Shown: positions 17,005-25,576, counted from the stretch's first letter. The stretch: 64,000 nucleotides of DNA from Nakamurella silvestris (GCA_003576535.1 QXCQ01000132.1:38151-102150), one strand, 5' to 3'. Numbers and translations: made by a program. Notes: generated from the sequence alone by a model not told the origin.

Positions 17005-18707
17005 CCACCGCCGTGCCGCAGGTGACGAACCGTCAGGCCCTGCGCGAACTGCTGTCCATCGTCCGGCCGATCCGCGGCCGGCTGCTCGCGGCCGCGGTGC
17101 TCGGCGCGCTGGCCACCGCCTGCGGGGTCGGCCTGCTGGCCCTGTCGGCCTGGTTGATCGCCCGCGCGGCCCAGCAACCACCGGTGCTGACCCTGATGGT
17201 GGCGGTGGTCGGGGTGCGGACCTTCGGGATCTCCCGGGGCCTGCTGCGGTACCTGGAACGGCTGATCTCCCATGACGCCGCCCTGCGGGTGCTGGCCGAG
17301 CTCCGCTCGCGGATGGTCGACCGACTGGCCGCCATCGCCCCGGCCGGGTTGCCGGTCTGGCGGCGCGGGGAGCTGCTCGCGCGCACGGTCGGAGACGTCG
17401 ACGAGGTGCAGGATCTGCTGCTGCGGGTGATCCTGCCGTTGTCCGGTGCCGCGTTGGTGGCCACCGGCAGTGTGGCGGGGCTCGCCATCATCCAACCGGC
17501 CGCCGCGCTGGCCCTCGCGCTGTGTCTGGTGGTCTGCTGCCTGCTGGTCCCCGGCCTGCAGGCGCGCCGGATGGCGGCCGCGGAGGAGGAGGATCTGACC
17601 CTGCGGGCCGAACGGACCGCCGAGCTGTTCCAGACCTTCGACGGGATCAGCGACTGGGCCGCCCTCGGCGCGCTGGACGACCGGCTGGACCGGCTCCGCG
17701 CGCTGGAGGTACGGACCTCCCGGTCGACCCGGCTGCGGGCCCGTTCGGTGGCTCTGGTCTCCGGAACCGGGGTGCTCGCACTGGGTTTCGGGGTGCTGCT
17801 GGCCCTGCTCCTCGGGATTCCCGGTGTGACCTCCGGTGAGATCGGGCCGGTGTGGTTGGCCGTCCTGGCCCTGACTCCGTTGGCCCTGGCCGAGATGGTC
17901 ACCGGGGTCGGAGCCGCTGCGGCGGCCCTGCCTCGCTCGCTCGCGGCGGCCCGACGGGTCGTGACGGTCCTGCACACCCCGGACCCGGCGGGCCCGGAGC
18001 CGGTGGACCCGGAACCGTTGCCGTCGAGGGCTCCGGTGATCCGGCTCAGCGGGGTGAGCGCACGCTGGCCCGGGGCCGCTGCCGACACCATCACGGGGGT
18101 GGACCTGGAACTGCGCCCCGGGAAGCGGATCGTGCTCCTGGGGGAGTCGGGTTCGGGCAAGTCGACCCTGTTGGCGGTGCTGCTCGGCTTCCTGCGGCCG
18201 ACCGCCGGGTCGATGACGGTCGACGGGGTGCCGGTGGAGCGGATCGACCGGCAGGAGTGGACCTCGCTGTTCGGCTGGACCGGGGATCCGGCGCAGATCC
18301 TGGCCACGACGGTGGGGGAGAACCTGCGTTTCGCCCGGCCGGGGTGCACCGACGCGGAGCTGACCGCCGTCCTCGACCGGGTCGGACTGGGGGCGTGGCT
18401 GGCCGAACGCGGCCTGGACTGCCCGTTGGGGGAGCACGGTGTCGCCGTCTCGGGCGGGGAACAGCAGCGGATCGCGCTGGCGCGGGCGCTGTTGGCCGAT
18501 CGGCCGGTCCTGTTGGCCGACGAGCCGGTGGCCCATGTCGACCCGGTGATCGCCGACCGGCTGGTGACCGATCTGATGGCCGGCGGTGCGGAGCGGTGCA
18601 CCGTGCTGGTCACCCACCGCCGTCAGGATGCGGGGCTGGGGGACGAGGTGCTCGAGATGTCGGCCGGTCGGGTGGTGCGGCAGACGGTCGCGGAGGTGCG
18701 GGTGTGA
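17001..18707 (+). CDS. cydC: Cysteine/glutathione exporter ATPase CydC
   Basis: Partner of CydD, 568 residues: a membrane domain at about 20-300, then Walker A LGESGSGKSTLLAV near 380, signature VSGGEQQRIALARAL near 482 and Walker B PVLLADEPVAHVDP near 502. AGGAGG lies seven bases before the ATG, and the start overlaps the cydD stop (ATGA), so the exporter halves are made together. Last gene of cydABDC, ended by a family B hairpin 25 bp on. Confidence 0.95.
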   Translation: MTTAVPQVTNRQALRELLSIVRPIRGRLLAAAVLGALATACGVGLLALSAWLIARAAQQPPVLTLMVAVVGVRTFGISRGLLRYLERLISHDAALRVLAELRSRMVDRLAAIAPAGLPVWRRGELLARTVGDVDEVQDLLLRVILPLSGAALVATGSVAGLAIIQPAAALALALCLVVCCLLVPGLQARRMAAAEEEDLTLRAERTAELFQTFDGISDWAALGALDDRLDRLRALEVRTSRSTRLRARSVALVSGTGVLALGFGVLLALLLGIPGVTSGEIGPVWLAVLALTPLALAEMVTGVGAAAAALPRSLAAARRVVTVLHTPDPAGPEPVDPEPLPSRAPVIRLSGVSARWPGAAADTITGVDLELRPGKRIVLLGESGSGKSTLLAVLLGFLRPTAGSMTVDGVPVERIDRQEWTSLFGWTGDPAQILATTVGENLRFARPGCTDAELTAVLDRVGLGAWLAERGLDCPLGEHGVAVSGGEQQRIALARALLADRPVLLADEPVAHVDPVIADRLVTDLMAGGAERCTVLVTHRRQDAGLGDEVLEMSAGRVVRQTVAEVRV

Positions 18708-18731
18708 GTTCTCCGGATCTCCCCACTCCGG

Positions 18732-18795
18732 ACCGCGCTCCATCCCGACAACCGCGCTGCTTGTATCCAGCGCGATTGTCGGGATGGAGCGCGGT
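18732..18795. repeat. Family B palindrome (B2)
   Basis: ACCGCGCTCCATCCCGACAA pairs perfectly with TTGTCGGGATGGAGCGCGGT. The pairing extends inward through CGCGCT/AGCGCG with one mismatch to a 10-base loop, about 26 bp of stem. It lies between the convergent cydC and LuxR-type genes and is the best-paired member of its family. Confidence 0.85.
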
Positions 18796-18816
18796 TGGGC
18801 GTATCGCCCGGGTGGA

Positions 18817-19032
18817 TCAGCGGGCGGCGAGGCGTCGTTCGGTGACGTACACCGCGGCCTGGGCCCGCCGCTGCATCCCCAGCTTGGCGAAGACGATGGT
18901 GACGGAGTTCTTCACCGTTTTCTCGACGATCCCGAGGCGGCAACCGATCTCGCGGTTCGTCAAACCCTCGCCGATGAGTTCCAGGACCTGGTTCTCCCGG
19001 GGAGTCAGTGGTGTCTCGATGACGGTGATCAT
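18817..19032 (-). CDS. Stand-alone LuxR-type DNA-binding protein
   Basis: A 71-residue protein that is essentially a bare LuxR/GerE helix-turn-helix: LTPRENQVLELIGEGLTNRE then IGCRLGIVEKTVKNSVTIVF and AKLGMQRRAQAAVYV. There is no receiver or ligand domain. The ATG at 19032 is the first codon that gives a compact domain; sequence upstream belongs to the shared promoter region. It is divergent from the BlaI-like gene by 73 bp, so operator repeats in that gap could affect both. It may be a regulator of cyd or of the BlaI pair, or a degraded response regulator. Confidence 0.78.
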   Translation of the reverse strand: MITVIETPLTPRENQVLELIGEGLTNREIGCRLGIVEKTVKNSVTIVFAKLGMQRRAQAAVYVTERRLAAR

Positions 19033-19053
19033 GTCTCGATGATATTCGACAAC

Positions 19054-19080
19054 TTGTAGAAGTTCTACGTGAAGTAGAAT
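19054..19080. promoter_or_regulatory. BlaI-type operator overlapping promoter
   Basis: Three half-sites alternate: GTAGAA (19056-19061), TTCTAC (19063-19068) and GTAGAA (19074-19079). They form one perfect palindrome with a one-base spacer and a second with a five-base spacer. A -10-like TAGAAT (19075-19080) lies within the last half-site, about 30 bp before the blaI-like ATG; the TTGTAG at 19054 is a possible but short-spaced -35. BlaI/MecI repressors bind dyads over their own promoter, so autoregulation is the natural reading. Confidence 0.65.
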
Positions 19081-19105
19081 ACTGATAGGACATCGAGGGA
19101 GAAAC

Positions 19106-19453
19106 ATGCTGGGACGCGGGGAACTGGAACGAGCCGTTGCGGAGGTTCTGTGGGATTCACCGGAACCGATGAGCGCACGCGCGGTCGCCGACAGCCTGCC
19201 GGGTCGTGAGCTGGCCGTCACCACGGTGCTGACCGTGCTCGCGCGGCTGGAGTCCAAGGGGATCGTCACCCGCACCCGGGACGGTCGGGCCCATGCCTAC
19301 CAGGCGACGGCCTCGCGGGAGCAGCACACCGCCGACCTGATGCGACAGGTCCTCGACGGCGTCGGGGACCGTGACGCCGTCCTCTCCCGTTTCGTCGGAA
19401 CCGCCAGCGAGGACGAGATCGCCGCACTGCGCCGCGCCATCGACGGTCGCTAG
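19106..19453 (+). CDS. BlaI/MecI/CopY family repressor
   Basis: Winged-helix repressor of 115 residues. The DNA-binding domain covers about 1-75 (VAEVLWDSPEPMSARAVADS, then LAVTTVLTVLARLESKGIVT and the wing RDGRAHAYQATASRE), followed by a dimerisation helix region. The ATG follows GAGGGAGAAAC. It is six bases ahead of the M56 peptidase gene, the usual repressor-sensor pairing in which the membrane peptidase leads to cleavage of the repressor. The target is not evident: no beta-lactamase is present in the window, and the nearest candidate is the cyd operon. Confidence 0.9.
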   Translation: MLGRGELERAVAEVLWDSPEPMSARAVADSLPGRELAVTTVLTVLARLESKGIVTRTRDGRAHAYQATASREQHTADLMRQVLDGVGDRDAVLSRFVGTASEDEIAALRRAIDGR

Positions 19454-19459
19454 GCGTCG

Positions 19460-20446
19460 ATGACGACCGGCCCGGAACTCGCGCTGGCCGCAGCCCTGCT
19501 CTTCGGCGGAATCATCGCCGCCGGGCCGGCCTCCGCCGCCCTCGCCCGGGCGAACTGGCCCACCCGGGCACCGCGTCCGGCCCTCGTGCTCTGGCAGGCC
19601 CTCTGCCTGGGCGCCGGGCTGTCCTTCATCGGTGCCCCCCTGGTGCTGGCCCTGCACCCGGTCGGCCCGGACCTGCCCCACGCCCTGTGGACCTTCGTCG
19701 TCAACACCCTGGAAGGCCGACCCTTCGACGGGATGGCCTGGGGGAACGTGCTGGCCGGTTTCATCGCCGGGACCATCGCACTGATCCTCACCGTGGCACT
19801 GGCGGTGTCCTTCTTCCGCACGATGCGCCGACGTCGCGCCCACCGGCAGGTCATCGACCTGCTGGCCGCCGCCGGGGACGAGAACGCCCTCGCCGGGATC
19901 AGTGTGGTCGACCATCCGTCGGCCCTGGCCTACACCCTCCCCGGCTGGCATGCCCGGGTGGTCCTCTCGGCCGGTCTGCTCGATCTGCTGGAACCGGTGG
20001 AACTCGGCGCGGTGATCGAACACGAACGGGCCCATCTCCGGGTGCGGGACGATCTGGTCCAGCTGCCCTTCCAGACCTGGGCGGCCGGTCTGGGCCCGCT
20101 CCCGGGGGTACGGCAGGCACGCGCCGCCGTGGCCGAACTGGCCGAGATGCTGGCGGACGACATCGCGCTGGCCCGCTGCCGCCGGCAGGATCTGGCCAGC
20201 GCCCTGGCGAAGGTCGCCATCGCCGGTGTGGAGCCGGTCGGGGTCGAACCCGGGGTGGCGGGGCCGCCGGCCCGGGCCGTTTCGAAGATCGCGGGCGGGG
20301 AGAGCAGCCCGGGACAGGTGCTCAAGCGGGTCAACCGGCTGCTGGAACCGGCGGCCCTGGGGGCGCCGGCCCGGGCGGCCGTGTACCTGTTGGCACTGTC
20401 CCTGATCGGCCTGCCCACGGCGATGCTGCTGTTCGGCTGGCGCTGA
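19460..20446 (+). CDS. M56 (BlaR1-like) membrane metallopeptidase
   Basis: Membrane peptidase of 328 residues. Hydrophobic segments lie near 5-25, 45-65 and 95-115. The zinc motif is IEHERAHLRVRDD (HExxH at about 187-191), with downstream ELAEMLADDIALARC supplying a third ligand. A last membrane helix is AAVYLLALSLIGLPTAMLLF. Unlike BlaR1 and MecR1 it has no penicillin-binding sensor domain, so the signal is unlikely to be a beta-lactam bound in that way. It is cotranscribed with the repressor, which it presumably inactivates. Confidence 0.9.
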   Translation: MTTGPELALAAALLFGGIIAAGPASAALARANWPTRAPRPALVLWQALCLGAGLSFIGAPLVLALHPVGPDLPHALWTFVVNTLEGRPFDGMAWGNVLAGFIAGTIALILTVALAVSFFRTMRRRRAHRQVIDLLAAAGDENALAGISVVDHPSALAYTLPGWHARVVLSAGLLDLLEPVELGAVIEHERAHLRVRDDLVQLPFQTWAAGLGPLPGVRQARAAVAELAEMLADDIALARCRRQDLASALAKVAIAGVEPVGVEPGVAGPPARAVSKIAGGESSPGQVLKRVNRLLEPAALGAPARAAVYLLALSLIGLPTAMLLFGWR

Positions 20447-20470
20447 AGCTCGGCCACCCCGGAAAAGCAC

Positions 20471-20542
20471 TGTTCCCGCGCACGGTGTTGCTCCTCGCGC
20501 ACGTAACTACGTGCGCGAGGAACAACAGTGTGCGCGGGAACA
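20471..20542. repeat. Family A palindrome (A2)
   Basis: TGTTCCCGCGCAC at the left end pairs with GTGCGCGGGAACA at the right, with an inner CCTCGCGCACGTA stem. It lies 25 bp after the M56 stop and 22 bp from the sigA stop, between convergent genes. Confidence 0.85.
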
Positions 20543-20563
20543 GGGGAAAGCGGTGCTCGAGGC

Positions 20564-21976
20564 CTATTCGAGGTAGTCGCGCAGGACCTGCGAACGCGAC
20601 GGGTGACGCAGCTTCGACATCGTCTTGGACTCGATCTGCCGGATCCGCTCACGGGTGACCCCGTAGACCTGGCCGATCTCGTCGAGGGTGCGCGGCTGGC
20701 CGTCGGTCAGGCCGAAACGCAGCCGGACCACACCTGCCTCGCGCTCGGAGAGGGTCTGCAGGACGGCCTGGAGCTGGTCCTGCAGCAGGGTGAAGGACAC
20801 GGCGTCGACGGCCACGACGGCCTCGGAGTCCTCGATGAAGTCACCGAGCTGGGAATCACCCTCGTCGCCGATGGTCTGGTCGAGGGAGATCGGCTCCCGG
20901 GCGTACTGCTGGATCTCCAGCACCTTGTCCGGGGTGATGTCCATTTCCTTGGCGAGCTCTTCCGGGGTGGGCTCGCGGCCCAGGTCCTGGAGCAGCTCAC
21001 GCTGGATACGGCCGAGCTTGTTGATGACCTCGACCATGTGCACCGGGATACGGATGGTGCGGGCCTGGTCGGCCATGGCCCGGGTGATGGCCTGACGGAT
21101 CCACCAGGTGGCGTAGGTCGAGAACTTGTAACCCTTGGTGTAGTCGAACTTCTCCACCGCGCGGATCAGGCCGAGGTTGCCCTCCTGGATCAGGTCGAGG
21201 AAGGCCATGCCGCGGCCGGTGTAACGCTTGGCCAGGGAGACCACCAGACGCAGGTTCGCCTCCAGCAGGTGGTTCTTGGCGCGCTCGCCGTCACGACGGA
21301 CCCAGTTCAGGTCGCGGCGCATCTGCGTGGTGAGCTTCTCGCCGTTCTCGGCCATCACCCGCATCCGCTCGGTGGCGTAGAGCCCGCCCTCGATCCGCTT
21401 GGCCAGGTCCACCTCCTCCTCGGCGTTGAGCAGGGCGACCTTGCCGATCTGCTTCAGGTAGGCACGGACCGAGTCGGCCGAGGCGGTGAGTTCGGCGTCG
21501 CGACGGGCCTGCTTCAGGGCCGCGGACTCCTCCTCGTCGTCCCAGGTGAACTCGTCACCCTTGGCGTCCTTGGTCTCCTTGGGGGCGACCTTCTCGTCTT
21601 CCTCGTCATCGTCGTCGTCATCGTCGTCATCGGTTTCGACGACCACTTCGACGGCCTCGACCACTTCGGCGCCGTCGACGAGGGCCAGACCTTCCAGGTC
21701 CTCGGCGGAAACGTCCTCGGGGGAACCGTCGGGACCCTCTTCACCATCGGCCGGAACGGCAGCGGCCTTGGCCGACTTCGCCGGTGCACGGCGGGTGGTC
21801 GGTTTGGCCGGAGCCTTGGCACCGGCCGCCTTCGCCCGAGGGGTGCGGGCGGCCCTGGTGGGGGCGGCGGCGGTTTCGGTGGGAACACCGACGGGACCTG
21901 TTGCCACCTGGTCGGCGGCGGGGGTACCGGTGTGCTCAGGAGCGGTGTGACCTGAGGTGGATGATGCGACTGCCAC
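20564..21976 (-). CDS. sigA: Primary sigma factor SigA/HrdB
   Basis: Housekeeping sigma-70 of 470 residues. About 1-160 is a disordered arm, first Ala/Pro/Lys-rich and then acidic with a run of nine Asp near 116-124 and EEDEK. Region 1.2 follows ([19 protein letters not shown]), then region 2 with [19 protein letters not shown] and [17 protein letters not shown], region 3, and region 4 with [20 protein letters not shown]. It starts at GTG 21976 with GAAAGG about six bases upstream. The low-complexity arm is typical of actinobacterial SigA. The 300-bp upstream region contains a minus-strand TACACT at 22065-22070 as a possible -10. Confidence 0.97.
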   Translation of the reverse strand: MAVASSTSGHTAPEHTGTPAADQVATGPVGVPTETAAAPTRAARTPRAKAAGAKAPAKPTTRRAPAKSAKAAAVPADGEEGPDGSPEDVSAEDLEGLALVDGAEVVEAVEVVVETDDDDDDDDDEEDEKVAPKETKDAKGDEFTWDDEEESAALKQARRDAELTASADSVRAYLKQIGKVALLNAEEEVDLAKRIEGGLYATERMRVMAENGEKLTTQMRRDLNWVRRDGERAKNHLLEANLRLVVSLAKRYTGRGMAFLDLIQEGNLGLIRAVEKFDYTKGYKFSTYATWWIRQAITRAMADQARTIRIPVHMVEVINKLGRIQRELLQDLGREPTPEELAKEMDITPDKVLEIQQYAREPISLDQTIGDEGDSQLGDFIEDSEAVVAVDAVSFTLLQDQLQAVLQTLSEREAGVVRLRFGLTDGQPRTLDEIGQVYGVTRERIRQIESKTMSKLRHPSRSQVLRDYLE

Positions 21977-22234
21977 AGAAGACCTTTCACGAATGATGGC
22001 CGTGGATGATCGGTTTACTCGGTTTCATCCCGGACTCTGAAGTGGCCCGGACGGCGACTGTTCCAGTGTAACGGCGGATGCGCCTTCGCACTGACCGAGA
22101 CCCGATCTGTCCCCGGCGATTTTCCCAGGTTGACGGTGTCGGCTCCGGCTGCTCCTACCCGGAGCGGGCATCTCTTAACGCCGAAGTAACAGCAGGTCGC
22201 CGCAGATCAGATGCCGCAACGGCGGCGGGTCGCG
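21977..22234. other. Intergenic region upstream of sigA
   Basis: Holds the sigA promoter region (possible minus-strand -10 TACACT at 22065-22070) and no gene. A plus-strand TTGACG at about 22132 has no obvious downstream gene on that strand. Frames crossing the interval show no protein-like pattern. Confidence 0.4.
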
Positions 22235-22269
22235 GCCGCGGGGGCGCGGATCGTCCGCGCCGCCGCGGC
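22235..22269 (-). terminator. GC-rich hairpin after ppgK
   Basis: GCCGCGG with inner GCGCGGA pairs with TCCGCGC and CCGCGGC around a short loop, starting eight bases past the ppgK stop on the minus strand. There is no T tract, as is common for actinobacterial hairpin terminators. Confidence 0.7.
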
Positions 22270-22276
22270 ACCGTTA

Positions 22277-23050
22277 TCAGATTGATTCCGCCGCGGCGAG
22301 GGCGGCGCCGACGATCCCGGAGTTGTTCTTCATCGCGGCGACCACGACCGGGGTCCTGGTCGTCAGGTGCGGCACCCATTTCTCGGGTTTCTTGGAGATG
22401 CCGCCGCCGACGATGAACAGATCGGGCCAGAGGAGGTTCTCCAGGGTGTGCAGGTACCTGTCGGCACGGGCGGACCATTCCGTCCAGCTGAGGCCGTCCC
22501 GCTCCTTGGCGGAGGCGGCCGCCCGGCTCTCCGCGTCATGGCCGCCGATCTCGATGTGTCCGAGTTCGGCGTTGGGCACGAGCTTGCCGTCGTTGAGGAT
22601 GGCGATGCCGATACCGGTACCGAAGGTGACGACGATCACCACACCGGACTGCCCGCGGCCGGCCCCGTACCGGACCTCGGCCAGGCCGGCCGCATCCGCG
22701 TCGTTGAGGGCCGTGACCGGCCCGGGGACGTGCGATCCGACGGATTCGACCAGGTTGGTGCCGATCCAGCTCGGGTCGACGTTCGCTGCGGTGTGCACCA
22801 CCCCGTGGTTGACCACACCGGGGAAGGTCACGCCGAAGACACCGGAGTAGTCGAAGGCGGAGACGACCTTGCCGACGGTCTCGGAGACCGCCTCGGGGGT
22901 GGCCGGTTGCGGGGTGTCGAAGCGGACGCGTTCACCGATCAGGGTGCCGTCCTCCAGGTTGACCACGCAGCCCTTGATGCCGGTCCCCCCGATGTCGACG
23001 CCGAATGCGGTGCGTGGGGCGGCCGGGGCCGGGATCGGACTCGATGTCAT
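22277..23050 (-). CDS. ppgK: Polyphosphate glucokinase
   Basis: ROK-family kinase of 257 residues that phosphorylates glucose with polyphosphate or ATP. Visible are the N-terminal phosphate loop FGVDIGGTGIKGCVV (about 17-31), the sugar-site region ALNDADAAGLAEVRYGAG (about 114-131) with catalytic Asp in NDAD, VTFGTGIGIAI, and AELGHIEIGG, the ROK Glu/His segment. Length and sequence match the strictly actinobacterial PpgK group. The position directly downstream of sigA on the same strand matches my recollection of sigA-ppgK order in mycobacteria. Confidence 0.95.
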   Translation of the reverse strand: MTSSPIPAPAAPRTAFGVDIGGTGIKGCVVNLEDGTLIGERVRFDTPQPATPEAVSETVGKVVSAFDYSGVFGVTFPGVVNHGVVHTAANVDPSWIGTNLVESVGSHVPGPVTALNDADAAGLAEVRYGAGRGQSGVVIVVTFGTGIGIAILNDGKLVPNAELGHIEIGGHDAESRAAASAKERDGLSWTEWSARADRYLHTLENLLWPDLFIVGGGISKKPEKWVPHLTTRTPVVVAAMKNNSGIVGAALAAAESI

Positions 23051-23163
23051 GGGGCATCTCCTCAGTCGGTGACGGCGGGGTTCGGTGACGGCGGTGACGA
23101 CGTGTGCCGGACGTGCCTGGTGCGCCGGTGCCGGGATCAGGACCCGCGCCGGTGGTGCGTGTG

Positions 23164-23955
23164 TCAGTCGGCGCAGGACACCTGCGGGAGCGGCGGGATC
23201 GTCGCCTGGGGCCGGGGCGAGGCGGTCTGACCCTCGATCACCGCCGGTGGTGCCGCGGCGTCCCGGATCGCCTTGAGCTGGGTGATCACCGCATCCGGCA
23301 CCTCGGAGGTCTCGTAGCGCTCGCCGAGTGCGAACTCGACCGAGTCGTCGATCCGGTCGTCGATGACCAGCTGGGCACAGGGGGCGACCATCAGCACGGT
23401 CCGGGCGGCGTTGAGACCGGCCTCGCCGTAACGGATCTCGCCGTAGCAGCGGAGGTCCTTCGCCGGGTAGAGGGGGTCGTCCTTCGGCGGGTTGATCGAC
23501 TCGAACCCCGCGGCCCGCCAGCTGTCGGTCAGCAACCGGGCCCGGCCCGGCGTCTTCGTGGAATTGAAGACGGTCAGGTTGATGGTCGCGGGGTTGGCCG
23601 GACGGGTGGAGATCAACGTCGCCTTGTCGACCAGGACGCCGAGGCTGGTGATGACGGTGCTCGTCGGGGTTCCGGTGGAGGCGGGTGCGGTGTCGGTGCT
23701 GCCCGCGGTGCCGGTGCTGCCGGCCGTGCCGGTCGACGCCGCGGTACCGGTGCCGGAGCCCGAGGTGCTGGAGGATCCGGTGCTGCTCGACGGGGTGGGC
23801 TTACCGGGGACGTTGCACCCCTTGGCGGCAGCGGCCTCGGGTTCCATCGCCGTCGCCCAGACCACCGCGGTGCCGATGAGCAGCAGGAGCACTACGGCGA
23901 TGACCGGCAGGCGATTCCGTCGACGGTATCGCTCCGGCGCGGTTTCGGTGCTCAA
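23164..23955 (-). CDS. Membrane-anchored LytR_C (Cei-like) protein
   Basis: 263 residues: a short cytosolic basic segment (RYRRRNR), one membrane helix (LPVIAVVLLLLIGTAVVWATA, about 15-35), a Ser/Thr/Gly-rich linker with STGTAG-type repeats (about 55-95), and a LytR_C domain from about 100 (ISTRPANPATINLTVFNSTK) to the end with paired cysteines (LRCYGEIRYG, VAPCAQLVI, a final VSCAD). This fits Cei, the envelope integrity protein encoded near sigA in mycobacteria. It probably acts at the outer face of the membrane. The linker is microsatellite-like at DNA level. Confidence 0.85.
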   Translation of the reverse strand: MSTETAPERYRRRNRLPVIAVVLLLLIGTAVVWATAMEPEAAAAKGCNVPGKPTPSSSTGSSSTSGSGTGTAASTGTAGSTGTAGSTDTAPASTGTPTSTVITSLGVLVDKATLISTRPANPATINLTVFNSTKTPGRARLLTDSWRAAGFESINPPKDDPLYPAKDLRCYGEIRYGEAGLNAARTVLMVAPCAQLVIDDRIDDSVEFALGERYETSEVPDAVITQLKAIRDAAAPPAVIEGQTASPRPQATIPPLPQVSCAD

Positions 23956-24699
23956 CTGTTGCTGCCTCCCGGGTTCACCCGCGTCGATGACGTGGTGGCA
24001 CGTGTCGGCCGCGGCTGACTGCCAACCGCGGTCCTGGCCCGACCGTGATGACGGTCAGGGTAGTGCCGAACTCCCAGGGTAGCGGGCAGGGCGCCCCGGT
24101 CGGTGCCGATCCGTCCGTTCCGGCGGGGTGGGCGCGTGTGTCCGGCGGGGGTGGGATGCGGGGGTGGGATGCGGGGGTGGGATGCGGGGTGGAATGGGTC
24201 GGCGCCGGCGGTCGGCCCGGAGCGACCGCCACGACCCGGGGCGGCTCCGCTGCGGCACGGGTGGGCCTGGGGGTCGACGAAACGAATTCTTCGTCACATC
24301 TGGCGCTCGACGGCGCAGCGGCGCATAATGCCCGGGCAGTCCGACGAAGATGTGATCTCCGGCACCCGTCGAACTGTGCATTCGCCTGTTCCTTCACTCG
24401 GAAGTGTGGGTTTGAACCGCTTGCAACAAGGGCAGTTGCCGGACCGTCGGCGTGGTCGGTTACCCTGCTGCCTCGGTCCTCCTGCTGTGATTTGGCATCG
24501 GCGGGAGGCCGTTCGCCAGGAGCCGGGCACAAAAGACGCCCCCAATGCGTTAAGGCATCGCGACGGACCGGATTTTCATGCACCGGGACGGCCTGTTTCA
24601 CACCGGTGACGTCATACCCCAGGGTGTGACCGACCCCCGTTCGGCACCGGCTGCATCGAACGAACCTTTACGTGACATGAGTGAGAAGGAGTTACCAAC
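23956..24699. other. 744-bp divergent intergenic region with G-rich repeats
   Basis: Large gap between the Cei-like gene (minus) and the DUF4193 gene (plus). Open frames here lack ribosome sites and protein-like composition. It contains a 13-bp tandem repeat (24147-24185). A segment at 24290-24560 with more balanced base composition includes TTGCCG and TTACCC spaced 18 bases near 24432-24461, possibly a promoter with a long leader. The function of a gap this long in a compact genome is unexplained. Confidence 0.5.
24147..24185. repeat. 13-bp G-rich tandem repeat, three copies
   Basis: GGGGGTGGGATGC occurs three times head to tail, followed by a partial GGGGTGG. Runs of five and three G on the plus strand could form a quadruplex. 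It lies about 190 bp upstream of the Cei-like start. Confidence 0.9.
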
Positions 24700-24999
24700 A
24701 TGGCTACCGATTACGACGCGCCGCGCCGCAACGAGAGTGACGAACCGGGGGAGGATTCCCTCGAGGAACTGAAGGCTCGCCGGAACGAGGCGCAGTCGTC
24801 GGTCGTCGACATCGACGAGAGTGACACCGCAGAGTCCTTCGAGCTTCCGGGCGCGGACCTGTCCGGCGAGGAACTGACCGTCAAGGTCGTCCCGAAGCAG
24901 GCCGACGAGTTCACCTGCACCGTCTGTTTCCTGGTGCAGCACCGCAGCCGCCTCGCGTCCGGCTCGGCCGGCAGTGAGGTCTGTGTCGACTGTGCGTGA
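24700..24999 (+). CDS. DUF4193 protein
   Basis: Small acidic protein of 99 residues (MATDYDAPRRNESDE). Its conserved core includes LEELKARRNEAQSSVVDID, and it ends in a zinc-binding-like tail FTCTVCFLVQHRSRL...VCVDCA with two CxxC pairs. GAAGGAG precedes the ATG by about eight bases. DUF4193 proteins lie next to the Cei gene divergently in mycobacteria (Rv2699c-Rv2700, from memory), exactly as here. No activity is established to my knowledge; a transcription-associated role is often guessed from gene location. Confidence 0.93.
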   Translation: MATDYDAPRRNESDEPGEDSLEELKARRNEAQSSVVDIDESDTAESFELPGADLSGEELTVKVVPKQADEFTCTVCFLVQHRSRLASGSAGSEVCVDCA

Positions 25000-25021
25000 C
25001 ACCGCCGACCAGGGTCCGGTG

Positions 25022-25438
25022 GTGAGCAGGGCCGCCGAACAGGTGGCCGACTTCCACCGGATCTACGGTCTGCCGCACCGCCTGCACCCCAGCGCCGATG
25101 TCGGCGCGGGGCAGGCGGCCCTGCGGCAGGCCCTCATCGACGAAGAGGTCGGGGAGCTGCGGGAGGCCGCGGCGGCCCTGGACATCGTCGAGATCGCCGA
25201 TGCCCTTGCCGACATCGTCTACGTGGCCTACGGCACCGCGCATGTGTACGGGATCGATCTCGACGCCGTCATCAGCGAGGTCCACCGGTCCAACATGACC
25301 AAACTCGACGCCGACGGGAACCCGCTCCGACGGGCCGACGGCAAGATCCTCAAAGGGCCGGGCTACGAACCGCCGAATGTGGCCAAGATCCTCGGTCTCA
25401 CAGCGGATTCGGCCTCCGCGGCCGGGGAAAAAGACTAG
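25022..25438 (+). CDS. MazG-like nucleotide pyrophosphohydrolase
   Basis: About 138 residues with the all-alpha NTP-PPase pattern: DEEVGELREAAAA supplies the ExxE metal ligands (about residue 38) and EIADALADIVYVAYGTA the ExxxD ligands (about 61). These enzymes remove pyrophosphate from non-canonical nucleotides. The C-terminal half NMTKLDADGNPLRRADGKIL is typical of phosphoribosyl-ATP pyrophosphohydrolase-like members. GTG at 25022 has AGGG upstream. GTG at 24992 would overlap the DUF4193 stop by eight bases, so the start is unsure. It occupies the place where dut stands in the mycobacterial order. Confidence 0.85.
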   Translation: MSRAAEQVADFHRIYGLPHRLHPSADVGAGQAALRQALIDEEVGELREAAAALDIVEIADALADIVYVAYGTAHVYGIDLDAVISEVHRSNMTKLDADGNPLRRADGKILKGPGYEPPNVAKILGLTADSASAAGEKD

Positions 25439-25576
25439 CCTGATGGCGCACACGAAGTCCGGTCCGTACGGGCCGGGCCCGGTGCGCGGGGCCGGGGGAT
25501 TTCCTCCCTCGGTCCGACCGTTCCCGACGAACACCGGCAGAGGCCGATACCTCCGCCCCCAGCAGGAGATGTCATC

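Noticed and set aside
24147-24185. CRISPR-like array
   Set aside because: The 13-bp units are directly abutting with no spacers, so this is a simple tandem repeat. No cas gene is present.
24045-24629. Open frames on both strands in the gap before the DUF4193 gene
   Set aside because: No ribosome site, shadow-like composition (Pro/Arg/Gly-rich) and overlapping frames on both strands. Treated as non-coding.
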